The notes beneath the pieces are model-generated. The model ran no database searches. It had not been told where the DNA came from and saw only the letters and a program-made list of their open reading frames with translations. The translations under genes were made by a program, and so were the position numbers. A stretch of DNA of 64,000 nucleotides from Ceratotherium simum simum (taxonomy: Eukaryota; Chordata; Mammalia; Perissodactyla; Rhinocerotidae), in NCBI RefSeq assembly GCF_000283155.1, contig NW_004454179.1:10008661-10072660 (forward strand), read 5' to 3'. Positions 1 through 12,456 of this stretch are shown here, piece after piece (the first letter of the stretch is position 1; each line of letters opens with the position of its first letter).

Positions 1-185
1 CCAGAGGAATTAAGGTGAAACCGGAAAGAGAAAATGGATTGAGCAAATGTAAGCAGCTCACTAATTAACTTATCAGACTAGTTAATTGTCATCTTTAAAA
101 ACAATGTTTGCTCCAGAGAGGATAAAACCAAGAACTTGAATTTTAAAAAAAGAGCATAGAGCGTTGAGTGTAGTCCAGCTCTTAA

Positions 186-410
186 GATTAGCCCTAAACT
201 AACATCTGTTGCCAATCCTCCTCTTTGTGCTGAGGAAGATCGGCCCTGGGCTAACATCCGTGCCCATCTTCCTCTACTTTATATGTGGGACACTTGCCAC
301 AGCATGGCTTGATAATGGTGGGTAGGTCTGCACCCGGGATCCGAACCTGCAAACCCTGGGCCACTGAAGCGGAGCATGTGAACTTAACCCTATGCCACCG
401 GGCTGGCCCC
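186..410 (-). mobile_element. ERE SINE
   Basis: tRNA-Ser-derived perissodactyl SINE in reverse orientation, with two copies of the GTTAGCTCAG tail module. Flanked by AGTCCAGCTCTTAA (172-185) and AGTCAAGCTCTTGA (411-424), an imperfect 14-nt target-site duplication that fixes both ends. Confidence 0.93.
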
Positions 411-424
411 AGTCAAGCTCTTGA

Positions 425-2464
425 TGAGGAGGTAACATGGAGATCCAGGGCTAAGGAAGAGGTCTCCAGGGTGAGTACCTATAAATGGGAGGACAGTAGG
501 GTAAATAACTTTATTTCATCATTTTGCCTTAGGTCAGCCCTAATCATCACCTTTAAAGAAGGTCAAGGATTTGCTGTCAGGATTCAGTTAACCAATGGAA
601 CTCCACCTCTCACAGACTTTGTTAAGGCCCTCACTCAAATAGCAAGAAGATAAAGCTCTGTTGAGAAATTTTAGGACATTTCTCTAAGTTTCTCAAGCTC
701 TCCTCTGCAAAGAAGCTATCCAGTGGAGATAATAAAGAATATTTAAAAACAACAACAAAACCTCTCTTAGCTGAGAAATCAGGATTAATAATTAGCTAAC
801 TTCTTTTTTCAGTTCAGTGATTTGATCAGTTGTGTATCATCATTCTTGCCCCCTATCTAGTTACAGGTATGTCGGGAGAACTAATAAAACCATTTGTGTG
901 AAACGGTTAAAACCTTAAAGTCAATAATAAAAATACAAGGTGACACTTCCTTTCTTAAGGGTTAATAAATTAAACATTAACCTAAAGTGCCATTTACTAC
1001 TGGAGGTTTATACATTCAGCCTAATTGCTAACTAGAAAAATGGAAAGATGAAGTACAGATTCCGACCCTGATCTTGAAATTTGTAGAATTATAAGATCAG
1101 GAAAAGTTGGCATGAAAAATGCCTCTCCAAGCTTTAAGTACAGAAAACGACCCTCACAGCAGCCCTGACCTCTGAGGTCTCAAACTGACCTCCACGTGAG
1201 ATTGGGTCTGAACAGCACTTGCAGTTAGGAGAACGCACACTGCTTGTGCTTTGCCTGGCTAGCCAGCTCCCAGCTCTTTTGCTTCCTAAAGCCTCTATCT
1301 TCCTACTTTAAGGGGTTGGGAGGAGTCTCCTCTTCCCTGAATTCTCTACGTCCAATCATTTTCACCACCTTGTAATCTCTCCTACCATATAACTTCTTGT
1401 TCAGGGGAGGTTAAAGTTGATTTGAATAGAAATCTGAGTGCAGAGAGTGCAGAAAGTCAAATTTCTACCCAGAAAACAACATCCCCATGGAACATATAAG
1501 ACTCTTATTAATAGGGATGTTAGTTCAGAAATTAGGCAAAATTAAGAATAAAGAAATTATAGGAAAACTGTCCTTTCAATGTACTTTGGTAACAGCAAAC
1601 ATGTTTTTCTGTGTATGTGTTTCTCACAAAGCTCTGTTCCCAGTGACATTTGCCACAATGGGGATTAAGGAGCTTAGAGGCAAAGCTCAAAAATACCCAA
1701 GATTGGAGCTCCAAAAAGACAAGTCTTCATTTCCTTCAATCTTTACCCATCTCTTTTACTCCAGTTTTAAGTTTTCCTGGATACTATAAACTCTTTTCTG
1801 TTAATATTTCCATCTAGCATTACAATTTAGAAGAGGGCCCTTAAGTCTGTCCCTAAAATTCATTCATTCAACAAATACTTACTAAATACTTATTAAATTC
1901 CTTTTATTTTCCACCATTGCACCAAGCACTGCAGATACAAATGTGAATTAGACATGATCCTCAACTTTAAGGAATTTATGGTTTAGTGGTGATTCAAGAA
2001 AAAAAAATCCAAAGAATTCTGGTGATCTAAAGCATTTTCTGGAATATAAAGGTGACAATACATGAGTCTGCTTTTGTAGATAAGTACCATCTTCTGATTC
2101 TGTATTACTGAAACCATGACTCCAAGTCTAAATACACCTGTGTATGCATATAACCTTAGATGTTTACACTGTTAAATTTTTAACTGGTCCTTAAGTAGAG
2201 GGCTTTTGCAATTCATTCATTCTTGGGTTTGTTTCTGAGTATTTCTTAATACTGAAGCACTTATCAGATGATTTAAGCATACCTACCAATTTTGAGAGTC
2301 AAAGGGCATACCTGATAAATAAGCACAGGGTACAGTGTCCAAGAATTTTCTGTTCTCCCTAGTTTTGATGGCTTTGTTTGCCTTGTTTAAAGAGACATGT
2401 TTAATTATTACATAGAATTCATATTTAACAAACAGCTTTGCAAAGCTGAGTTGTGACATTTTCT
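425..2464. other. Intergenic, no gene seen
   Basis: Single-copy-looking sequence. A short tract at about 1,858-1,995 (ATTCATTCATTCAACAAATA, then a GCACCAAGCACTGC stretch) resembles an ancient interspersed repeat. Confidence 0.7.
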
Positions 2465-2729
2465 TTCTCTCTCTCTCTCTTTTTTTTTGAGGAAGATTGG
2501 CCCTGCGCTAACATCTGTTACCAATCTTCCTCTTTTTTCTTTTTTCTCCCCAATGCCCCAGTACATAGTTGTGTATCATAGTTGTAGAGCTGTAGCTCTT
2601 CTATATGGGACACTGCCTCCACATGGCTTGATGAGTGGTGAGTACCTCCACGCCTGGGATCCAAACCGGTGAACCTAGGGCCGCCGAAGCAGAATGTGAA
2701 CTTAACTGCTATGCCACCGGCTGGCCCCC
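2465..2729 (-). mobile_element. ERE SINE
   Basis: Reverse orientation, between GACATTTTCT at 2455-2464 and 2730-2739. A pyrimidine tract follows the first duplication. Composite interior containing remnants of the ATACAACTAT segment plus one GTTAGC tail module. Confidence 0.88.
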
Positions 2730-3284
2730 GACATTTTCTATTTTGCTGATTCATTTGACTATCTGAAGAGTGTTTTAAAATTTAATATCTGGGCTCCTCA
2801 CTTCAAACATTTGGTGTTTGAAACTGAGATACATGGTCAAAGTGAGACAAAAGTTCACCATGTTTTACCACAACAATTATTTAATATTTATCCTTTTCCT
2901 TTCGTTTTCTAATTATGAACTCAACGTTTTGACTATAGTGATTCTAACCCATAATCTGTATACTGTCAGTCTTAACGAATGCTGAGTAGATTAACATAGA
3001 GCTGTAGGTAGCCCATGAGCTCAAAATCAAGTTATCTGGTACAGAGTAAATATTCCAAGAAATATTCCTCTTAAGGGGCAGGCACTGTTCTAGGTATCGA
3101 GCATACATCAATGAACAACAAAGATAAAATTCCCTGACCCGAGGGAGCTTACATTTTAGTAGAGCTTACATTCAACCAAAAATTCCAAATAACCAGTTTT
3201 GAGAATGGACTCTTACTTTTACGGGGGAAGGGAGACAAATGACAAGAATCTCAAATCATTTGAAGGTTGCAGCAAGCTGGAGTC

Positions 3285-3430
3285 AAAGGGCCACTGGCTT
3301 TGCAATCAGGAGACATTGATTGTAGTCTCGCTGTGCTAATTCCCCTTGTTATTTTCTGGGTCTTAGTTTTCTCATCTGTTAAATAGTGGCATTGAATTTC
3401 ATAATCTCAAAAGTTTCTTCTGGATTGAAC
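3285..3430 (+). mobile_element. MIR SINE
   Basis: GGCTTTGCAATCAGGAGACA followed by TTAGTTTTCTCATCTGTTAA. Confidence 0.65.
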
Positions 3431-3963
3431 AGTCTATTATTCTATGATATGTGATAGGCATTTACTTAATTAGTTAAGGTAAAGAAACATACCATGAATG
3501 CACAGATTATAGGGATTTATTTCTTAAAAGTATAGAAATGTCTACAAGTCATCTTAAACTTCTATCCCTTCTGTAGCTACAATACAATATAGAATTATAT
3601 ATTACGTTCAGAGTAATGATCCTGAGGCATTACAAGATGCTGAGTCAGTAAGAGAAGATTTAATTATGTTCATTAGACTACTTATTAAAGCAGGAAAATG
3701 CACTGAGGCAATTTAGAGAGATTTCAAACGAAAAGTATCTTCTCATTAACTCATAGTTAATCAGAAACCCAATTAACTGGTATGCTCTGTTTCAAGATTT
3801 TACTGTTTTTAGACTTATTTACTCTTCTTTACAACCATGACCAAATCACTGATCCAGATCCCAGCCATTTCACATTTACACCACCAAAATCAATGGATTA
3901 TTTCTCCCTCAAACAATATGAAATGCTACCACCAAAACAATCACTTCAGAGAGAGAAAAAGCA

Positions 3964-4178
3964 GGGCCAGCCCTGTGGCTTGGTGGTTAAGTGCACGCGC
4001 TGCGATGCTGGTGGCCCGGGTTCGGATCCCGGGTGTGCATCGAGGCACCACTTCTCCGTCCATCCTGAGGCCGAGTCCCACATACAGCAACTAGAAGGAT
4101 GTGCAGCTATGACATACAACTATCTACTGGGGCTTTGGGGGGAAAAAAATAAAATAAATAAAATCTTTAAAAAAAAAA
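3964..4178 (+). mobile_element. ERE SINE, short-tail type
   Basis: Starts GGGCCAGCCCTGTGG, contains a Pol III B-box-like GGTTCGGATCC, and ends in the CTACTGGGGCTTTGGGG segment and an A-rich tail. Exact 16-nt duplication AGAGAGAGAAAAAGCA at 3948-3963 and 4179-4194. Confidence 0.95.
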
Positions 4179-4221
4179 AGAGAGAGAAAAAGCAATTATT
4201 TAAAAAAAAAAAAAAGACATA

Positions 4222-4644
4222 AATGAAGTGATAAAATTCTGAGTTTTGCTTTTTAAGAAATGAAGAGGCCAAGGCCCAGGATAAGAGATAGGTGCCCAAC
4301 AGATGGGTTTAAAGGGATAGATGCCCAAGACAGAGCAGACACTTGAGGAGACAACTCGGCAGACAGAAGACACTTAAAATGGTAGGTGCTCAAGAGCAGG
4401 ACATTTTAAGGAGGCTAGAGGCAAGCTTAGAAGACATTTAAAGAGGCATGGGCTGGAGTTTGAGAACGTTTAGTAAATAGGCAGGGATAAAGGAGTCGTT
4501 TGTCAACGGCCTGGTTAGGAAGGAAAAACATATACTCCTGCTCTCCTCCATTGGAAAGGAAGAAAGGAAGGAAGAAAGGAAGGAAGGAAGGGAAGAAGGA
4601 AGAAGTAGATAGGAATGAAGTGATAAAATTCTGAGTTTTGCTTT
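4222..4644. repeat. Exact 31-nt direct repeat bounding a 361-bp segment
   Basis: 4222-4252 and 4614-4644 are identical over 31 nt (both start AATGAAGTGATAAAATTC and end GAGTTTTGCTTT). The segment between is purine-rich, shows short internal echoes (GGTGCCCAACAG, GATGCCCAAGACAG, GGTGCTCAAGAG), and ends in a GGAA microsatellite at about 4555-4607. Not assigned to a known element. Confidence 0.85.
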
Positions 4645-6724
4645 AAAACACTCTAAATATATTCTACTAAGTATACGGGCAATTAAAAAGCAAGTAAAAA
4701 ATAAGAAATAAAACATCTATTTTCCAAGTATACTTTTCTTTCAACAAACCTTAATCCTTGCTAAATTCTAAATATCTATAAGCGTTAAAATATGCTAAAT
4801 AAGGGTCTCTGAAAAATGTACCTCACTGATGAGACTGAGTGTTGGAAAAGCTAGGCTATACTCTTTTATTCACCGTATTTAAGAAGCTAAGCTAAAGCAG
4901 GTTCTTTGAAATCTTAGTAAACACAAACTAGCTCAACTCTATAGAGTAATAAAGCAAAACTTAAAAATGGTTTTGGTATTCACTATTTGATTGTGGCCTT
5001 CAGCGAGAATTTTAAGCTTGGCCTATTGTCTTAAATCTGTAGACTCATTCATCAATTTGAACTCATTCCAAAATTACAACTTTCTTTCACAGGATACCCC
5101 TTGTACCATTCATTTTTATCTTCAATCAGAGAGGAAATTTTATTTCTTTCTATATTGACCATGGATATCTCCTCAGAAGTTATTATTCTCCAAAATAGCA
5201 TTTCCATTTTTTGAAAAAACTAGACTCTAATTTCCTCCCTTCATGTTGCCTTTGATTAGACCTTCTCTTCCATTCTGCTTTTCTCAACTACATCCTTTCA
5301 CTGGCCAGTTAAGTCAGTCTCTTAAAAACATTATTTTTTATCCTTTTTTCTCTCCTGGCTCTCCTTTACTCTTCATTCTTTTAAAAAACATTTCCTCCTT
5401 GAATAACCTAAACATTTGTATTGAGCAAGTCGTGCATGTCCAACAATGCGCGAGGTGAGTGCTGGAGGGATGTAATCTAGGGTCGGAGGCAGCAATCAAA
5501 GGGTTTACAGCATAGTTAGGGAGATGGCAAACATGTCAGAGCAAACAAAACCACGAGGAAACCATTACACTGCCATGTGATCGTGACGACCAGGGTGACT
5601 CCAGAGTTCAGAAAACCAAGCAGCTAGAAGACTCAAAGCAGAGAAGCAAAGCCATGCAACCACCTGCCAGGAAACCTTATGCAAATCTGCAGAGATGTGC
5701 ATCCTTCTCAGTGCTGCCTCCCAACTTAGGGGCCTATGTGCAGCTATTAGAAAACAAGAAGAGAATGCAACCAGGTAGACTGGTGGATTTATGTAAACTT
5801 GAATATATCTTTCTAGCTGTGCTAATTTAGCTGGATCACTAAACATGATTAGGCCATTGAAGACGGTGTCCAGGTACAAACATCAGAAAAGTGTGAGTGT
5901 GTGTGTGTGTGTGTCAGAGAGAGAGAGAGGGAGAGAGACAGAGACAGAGAGAGAGAGAGAGAGACTTAGCCAGGTGGTAATCAATCAAAAGATGCATAAT
6001 CACAACAATGCTACAGTGACCCAACCTGCTCCACCAACATAAACCAATGCATCATTGGGTAGAAATATCACCACACGAGAGGTCAGATCTATGAAGTAAT
6101 GCCTGACTCATGAGTACCATATAAAAAAGTAACTCTTTCCAAGACATCCCTGACGGCAGCTACTACCCCAGATAGATGTCTTCGTAAGGTCACTCATTGA
6201 CCTGGGAACCACCATAGTCTTACTCTGACCAAGACTGTCACAGGGATTGGCTTTTAACCTCAGTAGCAGGCTTGTGCATGCCTAAGCACTTAGTCTCTTC
6301 GCCAGTTTATTCTAGTTTCACAGCATAGAGGTTTTTAATGTTTACTAAGATCATCCAAGTAGGTAAAGCAGCCACTTCCTCAACCTAAAAACATAAGGCA
6401 GTGGTGCACTCTGCAGGACAAAGCGGCCACTGCAGCCCCAGTGATCTGTTAGGACAGTGTCCTGGACTTTTTGTAGCACTATATCGTTTCTCTCCACACT
6501 GTGGCGCTGCTGTTCTAAACGTCATTTTTACAGCCAGTTAGGATGGTAAAGACACGGTGACAGCGAGGAGAAGCTATAGGGAGGGGGTGCAAGGGAATTA
6601 GGAGGAGGGAGAGGTTAAGGAAGAAAGCCGGCTCTTTCTGCCAGATAGGGCTTCCCCACCTCCCCAAATCAGACCCATTGCAATTAGGGAAGTTATCCCC
6701 CTAGTCCAAGTAATTCATTTTGGG
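4645..6724. other. Intergenic, no gene seen
   Basis: Apart from the TG/AG microsatellite I recognise no gene, RNA or young repeat. Short open frames here lack any protein-like motif. Confidence 0.7.
5891..5966. repeat. TG and AG microsatellite
   Basis: A TG run passes directly into an AG run with a few interruptions. Confidence 0.95.
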
Positions 6725-6895
6725 ATCATTTAATCCAATCGTTCTCAAACCTGGCTGACCAACAGAATCACCAGGGGAACATTTTTAGATACAGATTTCC
6801 AGATTCTACCCCCAAGAAACTCTGATTCGTAAATTTAGGGAGAGACCCAGTTATCTGTCTTTTTAAAACCTCTCCCAAAGATCATTAGTGTTTTG
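6725..6895. mobile_element. MER5-like DNA transposon remnant (hAT)
   Basis: GTTCTCAAACCTGGCTGACC, AGAATCACCAGGGGAAC and CCAAGAAACTCTGATTC follow the MER5A order; non-autonomous, no coding sequence. Confidence 0.75.
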
Positions 6896-7194
6896 CTTCT
6901 ACATGATTTGGAAGGAAAAAAGTATTTGAAGGGGGCACAGTCCTTGCAGGACTTGGTGAAATCAACTTCCATTTCTCAAATCAATAACAATGAACGTAGT
7001 GAGAATCTATTTTGTTCTCTAGGAAATAAGAGCACATTTTATTAAGCCCATCTATATCCTTTAGGAGCTCACTAAACAGACCTCTGTTTAGTGTTTTCTC
7101 CTGCTCGTTTTGGGCAAAGATTTTTTGACCCGACAGATTCCCTAGTACCAGACCCCACTGTCTCCCCTCTGGGTACTGATTGTCCCAGTTAGGG

Positions 7195-7650
7195 AACAGG
7201 GTGATCAGGCTATCTTTGGCATCATTCAGAACTAGGCTTGAGGGGGCCGGCCCCGCGGCTTAGCAGTTGGGTGTGCGCGCTCCGCTGCTGGCGGCCCGGG
7301 GTTCGGATCCTGGGCGCGCACCTGCGCACCGCTTGTCCGGCCACGCTGGGGCGGCGTCCCACATGCAGCAGCTGGAAGGATGTGCAACTATGACGTACAA
7401 CTATCTACTGGGGCTTTGGGGAGAAAAAGGGGGAAAAATAAAAGAACTAGGCTTGAATCCTAACTTAACGACTCAATTATGGGACATAAAAATATTACCT
7501 AACTTTTCTGAATCTTTATTTACAATAGGAGATAATCATACCTGCCTCTGAAGGCTGTTATAAGACTCAAATGAGGTAATTTAAAGTCCTTAGCATCCTG
7601 CCTGGCACCTGATGTTCAATAGCTGTTATTTATTAATAGCAGTAACATTA
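7195..7650 (+). mobile_element. MIR SINE, split by an ERE
   Basis: Tail region CCTCTGAAGGCTGTTATAAG and CCTGCCTGGCACC lies downstream; part of the head precedes the ERE at 7,242. Confidence 0.6.
7242..7442 (+). mobile_element. ERE SINE, short-tail type
   Basis: Exact duplication AGAACTAGGCTTGA at 7228-7241 and 7443-7456. It is inserted inside an older MIR-like element whose two halves read across it. Confidence 0.95.
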
Positions 7651-7812
7651 GCCTTATCGTCTTTTCTACACCTTGATCTCTAGAACTTCTCTCCAGCACC
7701 TGTGTAATCTAATGACTCTCTATGCACATGGTCTTTCCAAGTCCTAATGCCCTGCTTTGAGGAGAATTCCTTGGCCTTGCTTCCAATGACCTGTAAAGAA
7801 AGGAGAGTGTCC

Positions 7813-8056
7813 GGGGCTGGCCTGGTGGCGCAGTGGTTAAGTGCCCGCACTCTGCTTCGGTGGCCCAGGGTTTGCAGGTTCGGATCCCAGGCACGGACCG
7901 CCGCATCGCTTGTCAAGCCATGCTGTGGCGGCGTTCCATATAAAGTGGAGGAAGATGGGCACAGATGTTAGCCCAGGGCCAATCTTCCTCAGCAAAAAAG
8001 AGGAGGTTTGTTAGCTCAGGGCTAGTCTTCCTCACCAAAAAACAAAAAAAAAAAAA
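7813..8056 (+). mobile_element. ERE SINE, long-tail type
   Basis: Starts GGGGCTGGCCTGG and has two tail modules ending in CTTCCTCA. Duplication GAAAGGAGAGTGTCC (7798-7812) against GAAAGGATAGTGTCC (8057-8071), one mismatch. Confidence 0.94.
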
Positions 8057-8204
8057 AGAAAGGATAGTGTCCTTCTCTCCCCAGAATTGTAGCAGATAAA
8101 ATAAATTTACTTTATTTATTAGATAAAATAAATATATTTATCAGTCCTTAATTCCCCTTCCCCACCCCTCTCTCTAGCTATAATGTTAGAATGACATAGT
8201 TGGA

Positions 8205-8375
8205 ACTTACTGTAGCAGGAGCTTTCAAACTTGGGTGAGCAATAGAGTCATCAGGAGCACATACTGCAAGTGCAGTTTCCTAGGCCACTCTGCAGGATTC
8301 TGATGAAGTAAACTTCGTGTGGAGCCCTGGAACCTTAACTTGAACAAACCCCTACATCACACTTTGAGAAATATG
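8205..8375. mobile_element. MER5-like DNA transposon remnant (hAT)
   Basis: GAGCTTTCAAACTTGGGTGA, CAGGATTCTGATGAAGTAA and CACTTTGAGAAATATGGCC. Confidence 0.7.
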
Positions 8376-8595
8376 GCCTTAAAAATAACCTAGTCCCGGG
8401 ATACAAACCTCAAAAGCTTTCAGGGCCCAAGCAGATCATGCACATGTATGAAGGGGCAGGGAAGCAGATAAAAATGGAGTGATGCTTACCAAAGGGAACC
8501 GGAAAGTGCACGACCTGCATGTCTTCTTTTCTTTTTAAATTTAAATTATAATGCATTTTGAACCATTTTGACAGACAAATAAAATTTGCCTTTGA

Positions 8596-8800
8596 GGGGT
8601 TGGCCTGGTGGCATAGTGGTTAAGTTTGCGCGCTCCACTTCAGTGGCCTGGGGTTAGAGGGTTCGGATCCCAGGTGCAGACCTACGCACTGCTCATCAAG
8701 CCATGCTGTGGCGGTGTCCCATATATAAAATAGAGGAAGATGGGCACAGATGTTAGCTCAGAGCCAATCTCCCTCACCAAAAAAAAAAAAAAAAAAAAAA
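8596..8800 (+). mobile_element. ERE SINE, single tail module
   Basis: Starts GGGGTTGGCCTGG and ends in a 23-base A run. Flanking duplication is weak, roughly TTTGCCTTTGA against ATATCTTTGA. Confidence 0.9.
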
Positions 8801-8814
8801 TATCTTTGAGCCCA

Positions 8815-8905
8815 GAAAGGTGAAATGACTTGCTTGATGTTACTGAGTAGCGGTAGAGTTGGGCCTAGAGCTTTGCTTTGTGAATGCCCTGGTTACCACG
8901 CCGCA
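8815..8905 (-). mobile_element. MIR SINE fragment
   Basis: AAATGACTTGCTTGATGTTAC followed by GTAGAGTTGGGCC, the reverse of the MIR core. Confidence 0.5.
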
Positions 8906-9279
8906 TTACAGCCTCACGAGTGGAAGTCAGTAGCCTCCTTCTTCTTTGGCTCAAGACTAAATCTCATACCCAGTTGGTGAAGAAAGAAAACAGCATTGAA
9001 AGAGCCCAGCTCCGAGGGTTATGTTAGTCTGGACTATTCCCCCAAACGGAATTTTCTTAGAGCAGAGCAGTCTAGAGTTCACGGAGGAGGTCTTCTCTCA
9101 GTGGTCCTAAGTGCCAAGATATCTCAAACCACAGACAAATACCATCAATTATTTTGTGATGGACCTTAACCCTGTTTAAATGTTTATTTTCAAAGCAACT
9201 AGAAGGAGTTTGTATCCTTCCTGAGAGAACTATCCACCTGGTAATGGTGATCAATAACAAGAACTATCAGACTATATTA

Positions 9280-9545
9280 GTTCTTAAAGATGTCCCCAAT
9301 ATATCGCTAAGTGGAAAAACCAAATTGCAGGAAAAATGTAGATAGTAAAGTGATAGAAAAAAATTATATATATAGTGAAAGTTAGAAAAATGTTTAGAAA
9401 GATATATATCTAACTCTTAAAAGTAAATATCTCTGGAGGATGGAATCAGGGAGAGGAGAGCATTTCCTTGTTATTTTATATAGCTCTGAATTTTTTTAAA
9501 ACAACTAGGATGTATCATTTTTGTACACGTCTTTTTCAAAAATCA
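9280..9545 (+). mobile_element. Probable old L1 3' fragment
   Basis: Sense-strand features of an L1 3' end (AAGTGGAAAAACCAAATTGC, later a TCTCTGGAGGATGG segment). Heavily diverged; family not assigned. Confidence 0.45.
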
Positions 9546-9559
9546 GATACGGATATTAG

Positions 9560-10830
9560 ATGGCAGTGATGATGACATAGTTATTTAATCTCTCCAAATC
9601 CCCACATAAAAACTGAGAGAGCAACAGATAGCAAAACCAAAATCCATGGACCACACTTTGCAAAACTAGGTGACAGGATATCCCCACAAACCCCATATAC
9701 AAGCAGCAGGAGCAAATCACAGCACCTGCATACTTCCAGCATCTGTGTGGGAGAAAGCAGAGGAAACAGCAGGACGTGTGACAGAACCCCAAACTGGAAA
9801 ACCCCAAAATAGCCAACAGGAAAGAGAGGCGAGTCAATCAGAGAACAAGAAGTAACACTGGAGGAGTTTGGCCTCATCCTCTTAGTGGATGAGCACCTGG
9901 GGCCCATGGTAAAATGTGACGTGGCTAGAGCAATCTAGCCCCTGTAAACTGAAAACTGACCAACCAGAGCTCCATTCCAGGACATGGCCACACACCGAGG
10001 AGAAACTTCCGAGTGTATGATCAAAATTAAGCAGGACTGGTATACTAGAGCCAAGAAGAGAGGAGGTCCGGATCAAGTGAGGGAACAACATCAGGAAGTT
10101 GCAGAAAGCAAGCCACCACATTTTTAAACACTACCCTCACATCTCCTAAAATTTCAGGAAACTAACATCACACAAAAATAAGCAAACAGGGAAGTATCAA
10201 GGTTAAATCCAACAAAAGTTATTATAAGGAAAAGGAGAATAAGAAGCAAAATAACGTTTTTACAGACAATGAAAGCACACCAGAAACAGATTAAAACTAT
10301 TACACTCTGCTTCAAAACAAACTGGAAAGCTTTTTTTTTTTTTTCTGCTGAGGAAGATTAGCCCTGAGCTAATATCTATGCCAATCTTCCTCCACTTTAT
10401 CTATGGGTCACTGCCACAGCATGGCTGAGGAGTGGTGCAGGTCTGTGCCTGGGATCCAAATCCACGAACCTGGGCCAATGAAATGGAGTGTGCCGAACTT
10501 AACTACTATGTTATGGGGCCAGCCCCTGAAAAACGTTTTTAAATGATACAAGACATAAAAGAATAATAGAAATCAGAAATAGAAAAGCTCAGAAATAAAG
10601 TGACAGAACTCATGAAAGAACTAAAAATAAAAGAAAAAATTCAGAAATAAAGACCAAATGACCAGGAACACCAGAGTGAATAAACACAATGAATAATGAC
10701 TTGAGAGAAATAGAAGGTGAAAAAGAGGGAAATTTTAAAAACCAAAAGAAATAAAAGAGATTAAAGAGAAAGTGACAAATATTGAAGATAAAATAAGAAC
10801 ATCCCAACATACAGATAATGAGAGTTCTAT
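9560..10830 (+). mobile_element. Probable L1 5' region, split by an ERE
   Basis: A-rich sense sequence resembling an L1 5' UTR, then an ORF1-like part full of AGAAAT and GAAATAAA repeats that would encode a Lys/Glu-rich coiled coil. No intact frame. The ERE at 10,331-10,526 interrupts it. Confidence 0.5.
10331..10526 (-). mobile_element. ERE SINE within an L1-like segment
   Basis: Reverse orientation with a leading T run and trailing GGGGCCAGCCCC. It splits an A-rich L1-like sequence that resumes at about 10,527. Confidence 0.9.
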
Positions 10831-11015
10831 ACTCCCATTGTTGGGAGAGATCACAACTATATTGGGAACAAAAATGTTTAAAAATTTTTAACTTTTTAGT
10901 TAAACTAAAAAGATTAAAAGTTCACTCCGTGATCTTGAAGTTGTTTCACTGATTAGAACCCAAATTCCTCTTTCCTCGGAAAGGTCTCCTCTAGCCGGTT
11001 TAAAAAAGAACACTC

Positions 11016-11320
11016 AGGGGCCAGCCCTGTGGCTTAGCGGTTAAGTGCGTGCGCTCCGCTACTGGCGGCCCAGGTTCGGATCCCGGGCGTGCACATACGC
11101 ACCGCTTCTCTGGCCATGCTGAGGCCGCGTCTCATATACAGCAACTAGAAGGATGTGCAACTATGACATACAACTATCTACTGGGGCTTTGGGGAAAAAA
11201 ATGAGGAGGATTGGCAATAGATGTTAGCTCAGAGCCAGACTTCCTCAGCAAAAAAAAAGAGGAGGATTAGCACGGATGTTAGCTCAGGGCTGATCTTCCT
11301 CACAAAAAAAACAAAAAACA
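11016..11320 (+). mobile_element. ERE SINE, composite (both tail types)
   Basis: Carries the CTACTGGGGCTTTGGGG segment of the short-tail form followed by two GTTAGCTCAG modules of the long-tail form. Duplication AAAAAGAACACTC at 11,003-11,015 and 11,321-11,333. Confidence 0.93.
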
Positions 11321-11579
11321 AAAAAGAACACTCCGGATGAAGAGAGTAACGTGGGTCAGGATCCTATATATCTTGAACTGATGCAGATTTTATGGGTCCT
11401 ACAGTTTATACAATTGGGGGAGCCCTTTTTAAGAAAAAGAATACAAAATGTCTTATTTTTGTAAATCTTACAAAAACATACGGCAGTTCAAGGGGCTCTA
11501 AATTTAGCCTTATGGGAAATCTATCTCTGCCCGTATCTATTTCTAATACCAGGATAGTCTGTCTTCTACCTTTTTTTTA

Positions 11580-12456
11580 AAATGATTGTTTTTCAAGACT
11601 TAATTTTTTTAGAGAAGTTTTAGGTTCACAACAAAATTACAAGGAAGGTATAGAGATTTCTCATATACCCCCCATCCCCACATATGCATAGTGTCTCCTA
11701 TTATCAACATCCCTCACCAGAGTGGTACATTCGTTACAATTGATGAACCACATTGACACATCGTAATCACCCAAAGTCCGTACTTTACATTAGGGTTCAC
11801 TCTGAGGGTTGTACATTCTTTGGGTTTGGACAAATGTATAATAACATGTATCCATCGTTATGGCATAATGTAGTGTAGTTTCATTGCCCTAAACATCCTC
11901 TGTGCTCCATCTATTCATCCCTCCCTCCTAAGCCCTGGCAACCACTGATTTTAGTCTCCATAGTTTTCCCTTCTCCAGAATGTCACATAGCCAAAAGCAT
12001 ACAGTAAGTAATCTTTTCGGATTGGCTTCTTTCAATCAGTAATATTCATTTAAGGTTCCTCCATGTCTTTTCATGGCTTGATAGCTCATTTCTTTTTAGT
12101 GCCAAATAATATTACATTGTCTGGATGTACCAGTTTATTTATCCATTCACCAATGAAGGACATCTTGTTTGCTTCCAAGTTTTGGCAATTATGAATAAAG
12201 TTTCTAAAAACATCTGTGTGCAGGTTTTTGTGTGGACATAAGTTTTCAACTTCTTCGGGTAAATACCAAGGAGCATGATCACTGGATCATATGGGAGAGC
12301 ATGTTTAGTTTTGTTTAAGAAACTGCCAGATTGTCTTCCAAAGTGGCTATACCATTTTGCATTCCCACTAGCAATGAATGAGAGTTCCTGTTGCTCCACA
12401 TCTTCATCAGCATTTGGTGTTGTCAGTGTTTCAGTTAGCCAGAAGAAATGTAAAAT
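11580..12456 (-). mobile_element. L1 3' end, antisense
   Basis: On the - strand, 12,399-12,139 translates to the ORF2 C-terminus (HALPYDPVIMLLGIYPKKLK, then FIIAKTWKQTRCPS), followed by a 3' UTR that reaches about 11,580. No functional frame. Confidence 0.87.

Noticed and set aside
3782..4222. 146-codon frame at 3.8-4.2 kb
   Set aside because: Most of it is translation of an ERE SINE and its A-rich tail. The same peptide motifs recur at every ERE copy in the window.
7242..7442. tRNA gene candidates in SINE heads (GGTTCGGATCC B box)
   Set aside because: The tRNA-Ser likeness comes from the origin of the ERE family; the cloverleaf is not preserved.
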